From assembly GCF_004363725.1 (NCBI RefSeq), contig NZ_SNZF01000004.1, positions 159,220 to 223,219 on the forward strand: a stretch of 64,000 nucleotides of DNA. The letters are read 5' to 3'. A model generated the notes under the pieces. That model searched no databases. It saw nothing but the letters and a program-made list of their open reading frames with translations, and was not told the origin of the DNA. The DNA is from Aquamicrobium defluvii (GTDB lineage: Bacteria > Pseudomonadota > Alphaproteobacteria > Rhizobiales > Rhizobiaceae). Positions 57,541-64,000 of the stretch are shown here, in pieces (the stretch's first letter is position 1; every line of letters starts with the position of its first letter). The position numbers were made by a program, and so were the translations under genes.

Positions 57541-58641
57541 TCAGGCGGCGGCGAACGCCAGAACCGTATCCGGGTCGATGCTGAAGCTCAGCCTGCCGTC
57601 GCGTATATGCAGGCGTTGCGTCGTGCGCATGGTGAGCGGCGCCTCCAGCCCCTCGACGTCCAGTTCTATCTGCTCGATCTCGCCGCGAAAGCTGCGCGAC
57701 CGCACCGAGCCTGAGAGGGCGCCTTCGGCAAGGCAGGGGCACACCGCCTGAGGACGGATGAAGGCCAGCGCCTCGCTGCCTTCGGAAACATCCAGCCTGC
57801 ATGGAAAGACGCCGAGCGCCGTATGCAGCCGCCCTTTGCGGTAGGTGCCGGGAATCCGGTTGAAGGTGCTGAAGAACTCCGCCGCATAACGGTCGGCCGG
57901 CCTGTCGTGCAACTCGCGGGGGGTGCCGCTCTGGACGATGCGCCCGGACTTCATCAGCACGACGAAGTCTCCGGTGGACAGAGCCTCTTCGGGATCGTGG
58001 GTGACGATGATTGCGGTGGTGTCGGTGCGACGCAGCAGGGCAATGGTGTCATGGCGCACCCGCTCGCGCAGGTCGCGGTCGAGATTGGAGAAGGGTTCGT
58101 CCATGAGCACCACCGAAGGCTGGGGCGCCAGCGCTCGCGCCAGGGCCGCGCGCTGCTGCTCTCCGCCTGAAAGCATATGCGGATAGCGATCGGCCATGGC
58201 AGAGAGCGCCGTGAGTTCCAGAAGCATGGCCACGCGGGAGCGTGCGTCCTCGCGCGACCATTTGCGCAGGCCGAACATGATGTTCTGTTCGATGGTCAGG
58301 TGCGGGAACAGGGCATAGTCCTGAAAGACAAAGCCGATGTTGCGCATCTCGGGCTCGACGAATACGCCGGAACCCGCCAGCTCCCTGCCATCCAGCCGCA
58401 AGGCTCCGCTGTCCGGCTGCTCGATGCCGGCGATCAGGCGAAGCAGAGTGGACTTTCCACAGCCCGAATGGCCGACGAGGCAGACGATCTGCTTCGGCTG
58501 AATGGCCAGATCGACCGGCCCCAGTGCAAAGCCGGGGCCAAGACGGCGGGCGAGCTTGTCGATTTCCAGAACCGGTGCCGGACTTTTCGCATTGCCATGA
58601 AGTTGCTCCGCCACGAAACCATCCTTTCGCTTAAGCTTCAC
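57541..58641 (-). CDS. ferric-iron ABC transporter ATPase (FbpC type)
   Basis: 366 residues. Walker A GHSGCGKST, Q-loop VFQDYALFP, signature LSGGEQQR, Walker B VVLMDEPFSNLD and H-loop THDPEEAL are intact; the C-terminal TOBE region (about 265-360) is shorter and less regular than in PotA-type subunits. It is the first gene of the iron importer unit. Confidence 0.88.
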   Translation of the reverse strand: MKLKRKDGFVAEQLHGNAKSPAPVLEIDKLARRLGPGFALGPVDLAIQPKQIVCLVGHSGCGKSTLLRLIAGIEQPDSGALRLDGRELAGSGVFVEPEMRNIGFVFQDYALFPHLTIEQNIMFGLRKWSREDARSRVAMLLELTALSAMADRYPHMLSGGEQQRAALARALAPQPSVVLMDEPFSNLDRDLRERVRHDTIALLRRTDTTAIIVTHDPEEALSTGDFVVLMKSGRIVQSGTPRELHDRPADRYAAEFFSTFNRIPGTYRKGRLHTALGVFPCRLDVSEGSEALAFIRPQAVCPCLAEGALSGSVRSRSFRGEIEQIELDVEGLEAPLTMRTTQRLHIRDGRLSFSIDPDTVLAFAAA

Positions 58642-58805
58642 AAGCCGGGCTATATGGTCGCGCTGCCTGGATCAAGCATGCAGCGGTCCGGTGGGCCAAA
58701 GGACCACGCGGTTCATGCGCATTGCAAGAGCCGTCATCGCCCTTTACTGCGGGGAACGGATTTTAAGCCGGGTTTGCAATCCGGCGGCACAGCAGGTGGG
58801 ATGAC

Positions 58806-59651
58806 ATGAGCCTTGCCGTCTTCAGCGCCGTCCTGGCCGCGGCACTGATGCATGCTTCGTGGAACGCCCTGATCAAGGTCAGGCTCGACCGCTTCGCCTC
58901 GATCTCGCTCACCTCGCTCGGCATGGCCGTCACGGCGCTTCCGGTCCTGCCGTTCGTGGACTTCCCGGGTGCCGGCGCGTGGGGATGGATCGGCGTGTCG
59001 CTGTGCATGCATATCGGCTACCGGCTGTTCCTGATCCGCGCCTATGAGGTGGGAGACCTCGCGCAGACCTATCCGCTGGCACGGGGCTCCGCGCCGCTCA
59101 TAACCACCATCGGCGGCGTCATCCTCATTCAGGAAGTGCCGGGTCCATTCGCGCTTGCGGGGATTCTCATGCTCTCGGCGGGCACCTTCCTGATGTCGTT
59201 GCGCGGTGGCGGACGTCTCGCGGCGTTCAACCTGGCAGCCGTCGGCTATGCGTTGACGACTTCGCTGTTCATCGCCGGATACACGCTGGCCGATGGCATG
59301 GGCGCGCGCGAAGCCACCACAGCGCTGAGCTATGCCGCCTGGCTGTTTGTGTGCGATGGCCTCGTTGCGACCGCGATCGCGCTTGTCTGCCGGGGGCGGC
59401 GCCTGGCGCGGACACTGGCTGTCGAATGGCGCATCGGCCTGCTCACCGGTTTTCTCAGCGGTGCGGCCTACGCGATCGCCATGTGGGCGATGACGAAGGC
59501 GCCAATCGCTTCCGTGGCGTCGCTGCGTGAGACCTCGATTCTTTTCGCCATGGCGATCTCGGTCTTCGCGCTCGGCGAGAAAATGACCGGCTGGCGGGCG
59601 GCCTCGGCCCTGTGCATCGTGGCCGGGGTCGTGGCACTGCGGCTCAGCTGA
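58806..59651 (+). CDS. EamA-family (DMT) transporter
   Basis: 281 residues with ten transmembrane helices and two internal EamA repeats (LAAALMHASWNALIKV... and the C-terminal ASLRETSILFAMAISVFALGEKM). DMT exporters move metabolites outward; the substrate is unknown. It ends 6 nt from the stop of the convergent serine hydrolase gene. Confidence 0.9.
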   Translation: MSLAVFSAVLAAALMHASWNALIKVRLDRFASISLTSLGMAVTALPVLPFVDFPGAGAWGWIGVSLCMHIGYRLFLIRAYEVGDLAQTYPLARGSAPLITTIGGVILIQEVPGPFALAGILMLSAGTFLMSLRGGGRLAAFNLAAVGYALTTSLFIAGYTLADGMGAREATTALSYAAWLFVCDGLVATAIALVCRGRRLARTLAVEWRIGLLTGFLSGAAYAIAMWAMTKAPIASVASLRETSILFAMAISVFALGEKMTGWRAASALCIVAGVVALRLS

Positions 59652-59657
59652 CAATTG

Positions 59658-60686
59658 TCAGGTCGGCGGAAGCGACGAGGTCTTTGCCGCATCGATGATC
59701 CGGCCAAGCAGGTCGTGCAGGCTGTCCCGGTGCCCGGTGCGGCCGGACGGAGCGTTTTCGTCGGAGGTCATCACCACGGTCAGGCTGACGGACGGGACGA
59801 TGTAGAGCATCTGACCGCCATATCCCCAGGCATAGAAGACATCCTCGCCGGCGATGCTGCGCCGGAACCAGCCATAGCCGTAGCCGTCCTGCGTGAAGTG
59901 CGAACGGGTGCGCACGCGCCAGGATTCCCCGATCCAGTCTTCGGAGATCACACGCTTGCCGTTGCCGGCGATGCCGCCTTGCCGATACATCTCGCCGAAC
60001 GCCAGAAGCGAGCGTGGGCTCATCGCCATCTGGTTGCCGCCGAAATAGATTCCCTGCGGGTCGCGGTCCCACGAAGCGATCGAGAAGCCGTCCAGCCCGG
60101 AAAACCATTCCCGCGCCAGCGCGAGGGTGGATTTTCCGCCGGCCTGCGTAAGGATTGCGGACAGAAGATGCGTCGAGCCCGTCGAATAGAGCATCGATCC
60201 GCCGGGCTCATCCACGAATGGCCGGGTCATCACGAAGCGAACCCAGTCGCGGCTCGCCACCCAGCGCCCGTAATTCGCCCCCGATGTCCGTTCCAGCCCG
60301 GCCTGCATCGACAGCAGGTGCCCGATGGTGATTTCGCGCAGGCGCGGGTCCGGCTCATCGGGGACATATCTTCCAAGCAGGGCGGCGACGGGCTGGTCGA
60401 CGCCCTGTATCAGGCCCTTGTCGATGGCGATGCCGACCATGGCGGAGACGATGACCTTGGAGGCGGACTTGATGTTGGAGGGGGCGCTCACCGAATGGCC
60501 GCGATAGCTGCGCTCGGCAACAGTCTCGCCGCCATGGGCGACGACGACGGTGCGCAGCGGCGCCAAGTTGCCGGCATCGTCGAGGATGCTCTCCAGCCGC
60601 TCCCGTAGCCCGGTCTGTGCAAAGGCCGATGCTTCGAGAAGACATATCCAGACGAGCGCTGCGGCCGATATGGCGATGGCTCTCAT
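59658..60686 (-). CDS. secreted beta-lactamase-family serine hydrolase
   Basis: 342 residues. A signal peptide (ISAAALVWICLLEASAFAQ) precedes a class C/penicillin-binding-like fold. The SXXK motif is Ser74-Ala-Ser-Lys77 after APSNIK; a YXX block MLYSTG and the late GYGYGWFRR loop complete the site. Such proteins include esterases and peptidases rather than true beta-lactamases. ATG at 60686 gives the signal peptide; the longer frame from 60824 adds a basic nonconserved head. Confidence 0.85.
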   Translation of the reverse strand: MRAIAISAAALVWICLLEASAFAQTGLRERLESILDDAGNLAPLRTVVVAHGGETVAERSYRGHSVSAPSNIKSASKVIVSAMVGIAIDKGLIQGVDQPVAALLGRYVPDEPDPRLREITIGHLLSMQAGLERTSGANYGRWVASRDWVRFVMTRPFVDEPGGSMLYSTGSTHLLSAILTQAGGKSTLALAREWFSGLDGFSIASWDRDPQGIYFGGNQMAMSPRSLLAFGEMYRQGGIAGNGKRVISEDWIGESWRVRTRSHFTQDGYGYGWFRRSIAGEDVFYAWGYGGQMLYIVPSVSLTVVMTSDENAPSGRTGHRDSLHDLLGRIIDAAKTSSLPPT

Positions 60687-60714
60687 GCTTGCGCTCCGGG
60701 CTTTGAGCGGGCCG

Positions 60715-60960
60715 TCAGCGCGACAGCCGGCGAAGATTCGCGCGGACCTTCCTGCGATAGCCTTTGGCCACGGTTCCGGGCGATGCGCCGCCGGCGATCT
60801 TCGTCGATGCCTGTGCCGCGGCAACGAGCTTTTCGCCGATCATCCTGCGCGCTTCACGTTCTCCTCTTTTGCCGCCCATGGCAAGTTTCATGGTTCGCAG
60901 CCAGATCACCTGCTGGGCCTCGATGCCGAGCATGGTCATGTCGAACCAGAAACGCAGCAT
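60715..60960 (-). CDS. small basic hypothetical protein
   Basis: 81 residues. An N-terminal amphipathic helix (LRFWFDMTMLGIEAQQVIWLRTMKLAMGG) is followed by a basic tail (KGYRRKVRANLRRLSR). GGAGG 5 nt before ATG 60960 supports this start. The pattern resembles short phasin-like or membrane-associated proteins of Rhizobiales but I cannot name the family. Confidence 0.6.
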   Translation of the reverse strand: MLRFWFDMTMLGIEAQQVIWLRTMKLAMGGKRGEREARRMIGEKLVAAAQASTKIAGGASPGTVAKGYRRKVRANLRRLSR

Positions 60961-61128
60961 GTCTGCCTCCGTCAAAGCCGGGGCAACAACGCGAAAGGAG
61001 GGGCATGGTTCCCCGGGGTCGTGGCGACAGGGCCGGATGCGGGCGCACTGGCGCGGGCCTGCGTCGTCTTGACGCTTCCGGTATCGTTGCGCATTCTACA
61101 ACCTGCGGATGAGCAAAGGAGATATCGC

Positions 61129-61380
61129 ATGGACGATGCAGGTGTGGGCTGGATCGCAGCCATTATAATCGGTGGCCTTGCCGGCTGGATCGCGTCGAGG
61201 TTCATGAACAGCGATACCGGCGTGTTCATGAACATTATCCTTGGAATCATCGGCGCGGCCGTGGCCAGCTTCATCTTCGGCTTCTTGGGCGTCTCGTTCG
61301 GCGGCTGGCTCGGATATCTCGTTGCGGGCTTCGTCGGCGCCTGCATCCTGATATGGGGCGCGCGCGCCGTCAGGAGCTAG
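61129..61380 (+). CDS. GlsB/YeaQ/YmgE family membrane protein
   Basis: 83 residues with three glycine-rich transmembrane helices (GWIAAIIIGGLAGWIASRFM, NIILGIIGAAVASFIFGFLG, GYLVAGFVGACILIWGAR), the transglycosylase-associated-protein fold of GlsB/YeaQ/YmgE. Members are linked to general stress; mechanism unknown. AAAGGAG 7 nt upstream supports ATG 61129. Confidence 0.9.
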   Translation: MDDAGVGWIAAIIIGGLAGWIASRFMNSDTGVFMNIILGIIGAAVASFIFGFLGVSFGGWLGYLVAGFVGACILIWGARAVRS

Positions 61381-61385
61381 CCCAT

Positions 61386-61502
61386 ATGGCCGGCAACGAG
61401 GATCCGCCCGGTCATCGCGGCCGGCCCCCGAAAAGGGGGCGGGCCTTCATCTATATCCTTCTGGCCGTTGGCATTGCCATCTGGCTGGCAACGGGCGACT
61501 GA
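61386..61502 (+). CDS. 38-residue single-pass membrane protein
   Basis: Starts 5 nt after the GlsB-like stop. An acidic then basic head (MAGNEDPPGHRGRPPKRGR) is followed by one membrane helix (AFIYILLAVGIAIWLATGD), giving a clear positive-inside signal. It is too short for usual gene finders. The ribosome-binding site is weak, so coupling to the upstream gene is likely if it is translated. Confidence 0.5.
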   Translation: MAGNEDPPGHRGRPPKRGRAFIYILLAVGIAIWLATGD

Positions 61503-61663
61503 CCGGCGCCGTACGCCGCCATGGGTGGAGCCGGCTGCGGTAAACGGTAAATGCGTGGGAAAGCGATGCGTTTCCCCCGGAAAGCAGAGCCGGCTGCGCG
61601 AGCGGCCGGGCACATTCCGGATGCTGCCGGGTCAGGGGAGGAGATTGTGAGCAAAGGGTCGGA

Positions 61664-61709
61664 TGGTGGGCGTACCAAGGATCGAACTTGGGACCCCTTC
61701 GATGTCAAC
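61664..61709 (-). other. attachment site: 3' fragment of tRNA-Val(GAC)
   Basis: Reverse-strand sequence runs from the anticodon loop TTGACAT through the 3' anticodon stem, variable loop, T arm (CCAAG-TTCGATC-CTTGG) and acceptor end to ACCA at 61664. The 5' half (acceptor, D arm, 5' anticodon stem) is missing beyond 61709; D-arm bases are nowhere nearby. This is the remnant expected at one end of an element inserted in a tRNA 3' end. The full gene should lie at the unseen far end. Confidence 0.85.
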
Positions 61710-61837
61710 ATCGTTCCCCCGCCTGAACACCGCAGAACTCCGGGAAAAGAGCACTTCTGATTGAGGCGTTTCGGGAACTGTGTTCTGTCTGTGTTCCGCT
61801 TTTCAGGTTCGGTGGACCTAAAGAGCACTTCGTGCAC
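61710..61837. other. boundary DNA between tRNA fragment and integrase
   Basis: About 130 nt that starts the integrated element. No gene seen; arm-type integrase sites would be expected here but no clear direct repeats stand out. Confidence 0.35.
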
Positions 61838-62842
61838 CTACACAGCCAGGCTATCGGCAAGCTTGCGCAGGTGGGTTGGCGAGAACCGCGCATAGACGCG
61901 CGTTGTCGTTTTCACATCATCATGCCCGAGATACTGCGCTATTTCGTGCATGGAGTGACCGTCTTCAGCGAGCCAGACCGCCGCGCTATGGCGCAACATG
62001 TGCGGAGACACGTCCGGCCTGCCGATTGCCTTCCCTGCTGACTTAAGGCCCTTCTTGAGCGACTTGACCGGCTGCCCGGCCCACTCGACTACATACGGGC
62101 TGAGAGCGCCCTTATGGGCTTCTACGAGAGCGTCATGCAGGCTGTCATTCATGGGAACAGTCGCGCGGCCCTTTCGCCGCGCCCGGTCGAACGGATTCCG
62201 CAACTGGATCATTCTTCGCTCGAAGTCCACACGATCCCACGTAAGCTGCAAGGCGGCTTCGTTGCGAGCGCCCGTTCCGATCATGAGCATGATCGCAAGC
62301 TTGATGTGCGGCGTGCCGGCCGCATCGATCAGTGCGCGGACTTCATCGCGTGATAAGTGTGCATCTTTGGGCTCAGGCTTTGATGGGCGCTCAATTGGCG
62401 GGGCTTCGGCAATGAGGCCATGCTTCGCCGCCCACAGGAGGACCATGCGCAGGTGTCCCAACTCCGTGTGGATGGTGCCGTCGCTAATGCCTTCTGGATG
62501 GCGGCTGGACCGAATAGCCCGGCGCTCAGCCGTATGTGCCCGACAATCGGCAATTGTTATTTCGGAAGCCTCCATGCTCCCGAACCGACCTTCCAGAGCT
62601 TTCCATGTGTATTTCATGGTGCCTACGACGACGCGCCCTGTCATGTCTTGGCAGTAGGCATCCCAAAGGTCTTTTACCTTTGTCCCGCGCGGGCGCGTAA
62701 GCTCGGCGTATCTAGACGTGGCGAGGCGGGACGCCTCTTTCGGGTCTGATGTTCCAAGTCGATAACGTCGCCGGATGCCTTCTCCATCGACCCATGTGAC
62801 GCAGAACTCTCCGCGCAATTTTGTGAGCCGCCATTCTGGCAT
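61838..62842 (-). CDS. tyrosine site-specific integrase
   Basis: 334 residues. Arm-binding and core-binding N-terminal parts are followed by the catalytic domain with Arg193 (GTGARNEA), Lys about 224, His281/Arg284 (HMLRH), His307 (YLGHDD) and nucleophile Tyr317 (TRVYARF). It sits 128 nt from the tRNA-Val fragment and would catalyse integration and excision at that site. The excisionase-like gene overlaps its start by 169 nt. Confidence 0.95.
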   Translation of the reverse strand: MPEWRLTKLRGEFCVTWVDGEGIRRRYRLGTSDPKEASRLATSRYAELTRPRGTKVKDLWDAYCQDMTGRVVVGTMKYTWKALEGRFGSMEASEITIADCRAHTAERRAIRSSRHPEGISDGTIHTELGHLRMVLLWAAKHGLIAEAPPIERPSKPEPKDAHLSRDEVRALIDAAGTPHIKLAIMLMIGTGARNEAALQLTWDRVDFERRMIQLRNPFDRARRKGRATVPMNDSLHDALVEAHKGALSPYVVEWAGQPVKSLKKGLKSAGKAIGRPDVSPHMLRHSAAVWLAEDGHSMHEIAQYLGHDDVKTTTRVYARFSPTHLRKLADSLAV

Positions 62843-63000
62843 TCGAAAGCCTCCACGTATTCACCCCTGATGCGCAGGAGCTTCCCGCCCAACCTGAAGG
62901 CCACAAGCTCACCGCGGTCAATCATGTTCCGAACATGCCGTTCCGAGCAAGCCCACCTCTCGGCCAACATCGCAGGGGTGTAGACTGTTGCCCTACTCAT
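62674..63000 (-). CDS. excisionase-like helix-turn-helix protein
   Basis: 108 residues. The first half is a winged HTH_17/MerR-like excisionase fold: VYTPAMLAERWACSERHVRNMIDRGELVAFRLGGKLLRI. The C-terminal half is basic and low complexity and overlaps the integrase 5' end in another frame by 169 nt. ATG at 63000 overlaps the upstream HNH stop as ATGA. Such proteins bias integrases to excision. Confidence 0.75.
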   Translation of the reverse strand: MSRATVYTPAMLAERWACSERHVRNMIDRGELVAFRLGGKLLRIRGEYVEAFECQNGGSQNCAESSASHGSMEKASGDVIDLEHQTRKRRPASPRLDTPSLRARAGQR

Positions 63001-63482
63001 CCTGTCACCTCGTGAAGAGACGCCCACCTTCTCCCAGTGTGTATTGCTGACACAAGATTATCAGATACGCCGAATTGTTTCGCTATTTCACGGTTGAGCT
63101 TCCGTCCTTTTAAATTGAGTATTTCCCGCGCTTGACGGCGGGTAAGCTTGGCTCTCCCGTTTCTCTCCCCTCTATTGTCGGTGCCGTGGACAATCCGGTC
63201 TGCTGCATTCTCCTGCGGGGTTGCCCACCGTAGGTGCCTCGGGCTAACGCAACCCTCATGCCCCTTCCCACAGGAATGAGCAGCTTGGTGACGTTTTGAC
63301 GGTGGAGGCCCGTTTACTGCCTCGCACACAACCCTGTGAACCATCACCCACTTGTTTTTGACGCCCAATACTCTGATTTCGCCGTACCCTGTCGCTTTGC
63401 GTTTGTGGGGCCATATCAAGCATTCGTCCCGGTCAAACGGGATCACAACATTGTCGAGAAAATCACGCGCTGAACTAGCCAT
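62997..63482 (-). CDS. phage-type HNH endonuclease
   Basis: 161 residues. An HNH core (VHRVVCEAVNG, HSCGKGHEGCVSPRHLRWATPQENAADR) with two Cys pairs is followed by a C-terminal helix-turn-helix (LNREIAKQFGVSDNLVSAIHTGRRW), as in phage and homing endonucleases. It could act as a free-standing homing nuclease or in element DNA processing. Overlaps its neighbours by 8 and 4 nt. Confidence 0.85.
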   Translation of the reverse strand: MASSARDFLDNVVIPFDRDECLIWPHKRKATGYGEIRVLGVKNKWVMVHRVVCEAVNGPPPSKRHQAAHSCGKGHEGCVSPRHLRWATPQENAADRIVHGTDNRGERNGRAKLTRRQAREILNLKGRKLNREIAKQFGVSDNLVSAIHTGRRWASLHEVTG

Positions 63483-63693
63483 CCTTCCCCTCCGTGAGAG
63501 CGGCGCGACCGGCAGGAGTGATGCGCCATGCCCAGTTTTTGCGATCGAAGTAGGCCCATTGCCTTTGCTTTGCTCGTAGCCGCGCCCTGTCTTGCGCTCG
63601 GCTGGCTAGTGGGATTTCCCATCTACCTGTCGGAGCGCCGTCCGAGCGCAATGACGACAAGAATTTCCGTTCTTCTTCTGTCAGCTTAGCCAT
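63475..63693 (-). CDS. hypothetical small protein of the element
   Basis: 72 residues, from ATG 63693 inside the previous gene's last codons. It has an acidic head (MAKLTEEERKFLSSLRSDG), basic middle and DRKNWAWRITPAGRAAL, a winged-helix-like tail that resembles C-termini of small phage transcription factors. Function unknown. Confidence 0.55.
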   Translation of the reverse strand: MAKLTEEERKFLSSLRSDGAPTGRWEIPLASRAQDRARLRAKQRQWAYFDRKNWAWRITPAGRAALTEGKDG

Positions 63694-63934
63694 CCCGCGC
63701 CTCCAGCGCTTTGAGGGCGGCTGGCGTGTCATCGTAATTGACATTCCAGCGGCGGGCGATCTCATGGGCAAGAGCCAAAGCCTCCTTGCCCGCGCCAATC
63801 ATTATCGATCTGGTGCCTATGGTCAGAACCGCCTCGCCGCCCCAAGAATAGCCATCACCGTCACGATATGGCAGTTGAGACGCATGTGCTTTCGCTGCTT
63901 CCAGCTTGGCGATAAGGTCACTGTGCATCGTCAT
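63686..63934 (-). CDS. hypothetical small protein of the element
   Basis: 82 residues. MTMHSDLIAKLEAAKAHASQLPYRDG opens a mixed alpha/beta protein with a hydrophobic IGTRSIMIGAGKEALALA core. No family recognised. It overlaps the next gene by 8 nt and the previous partial gene by 17 nt. Confidence 0.55.
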   Translation of the reverse strand: MTMHSDLIAKLEAAKAHASQLPYRDGDGYSWGGEAVLTIGTRSIMIGAGKEALALAHEIARRWNVNYDDTPAALKALEARDG

Positions 63935-64000
63935 ATTCCTGTTCGTCGGTGCTGAACGTCCAACTTGCTAGGCTGCTGACCTGAAATTCACGGTCGCAAG
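63918..64000 (-). CDS. partial coding sequence, 3' end only
   Basis: The reverse strand is open from the window edge to TGA at 63918-63920, encoding 26 residues ending FSTDEQEYDDAQ. The stop overlaps the start of the next gene, like the other joints in this element. Acidic tail; function not visible. Confidence 0.5.
   Translation of the reverse strand, partial: CDREFQVSSLASWTFSTDEQEYDDAQ

Noticed and set aside
61664..61760. complete tRNA-Val gene
   Set aside because: Only the 3' part is present; no D arm or 5' acceptor strand follows beyond 61709, so it cannot be a working tRNA.

Overview
The window is GC-rich, densely coded chromosome of an alphaproteobacterium of the order Hyphomicrobiales (Rhizobiales). 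The order-level call rests on gene order and family content: lptC-lptA-lptB-rpoN-hpf-ptsN in that order, an OlsB ornithine-lipid acyltransferase, a DUF1150 gene beside Hsp20, sppA-ihfB-lapA, ubiE-ubiB-coaBC, soxBDAG, and dispersed palindromic repeats of the kind seen in Mesorhizobium, Brucella and Sinorhizobium. A Phyllobacteriaceae/Mesorhizobium-like host is likely, but the sequence alone does not fix the genus.

From 1 to about 29 kb the DNA is mostly housekeeping. It holds membrane lipid and envelope functions (olsB, a hybrid kinase, lspA, lptCAB, sppA, lapA), RNA methyltransferases, IHF beta, the sigma-54/PTS-Ntr block with the hibernation factor, a heat-shock pair (Hsp20 with an RpoH-type promoter and a ROSE-like RNA thermometer, plus DUF1150), DNA repair (Ada-like methyltransferase, endonuclease III), a lone Flp pilin, a PAP2 phosphatase, msrA, upp, the ubiquinone genes ubiE and ubiB, coaBC, a TPR lipoprotein, rpsU and a HerA-like ATPase.

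From 29 to 58 kb the content turns to catabolism and transport. soxBDAG encodes heterotetrameric sarcosine oxidase. A short stretch with two small genes, an operator-like set of palindromes and a dispersed repeat leads to a TetR-MaoC-RND efflux block. A divergent RpiR regulator then faces a unidirectional set: N-formylglutamate-amidohydrolase-like enzyme, TRAP transporter (Q, M, P), glutamine-synthetase-like ligase, aldehyde dehydrogenase and iron-type alcohol dehydrogenase. I read this as a possible gamma-glutamylation pathway for an imported amine or amino-alcohol, which is the best candidate in the window for undescribed biology. A PotABCD-like ABC importer follows. A ferric-iron-type ABC importer converges on it, and the two converging genes overlap at their 3' ends.

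From 58.8 to 61.5 kb lie an EamA exporter, a serine hydrolase, and small membrane or stress genes, including an overlooked 38-residue single-pass protein. At 61,664-61,709 the 3' part of a tRNA-Val(GAC) gene survives without its 5' half. A tyrosine integrase and a chain of overlapping small phage-type genes (excisionase-like, HNH nuclease, unknowns) run from there to the window end. This is the left boundary of an integrated element. An intact tRNA-Val is expected at its far, unseen end.
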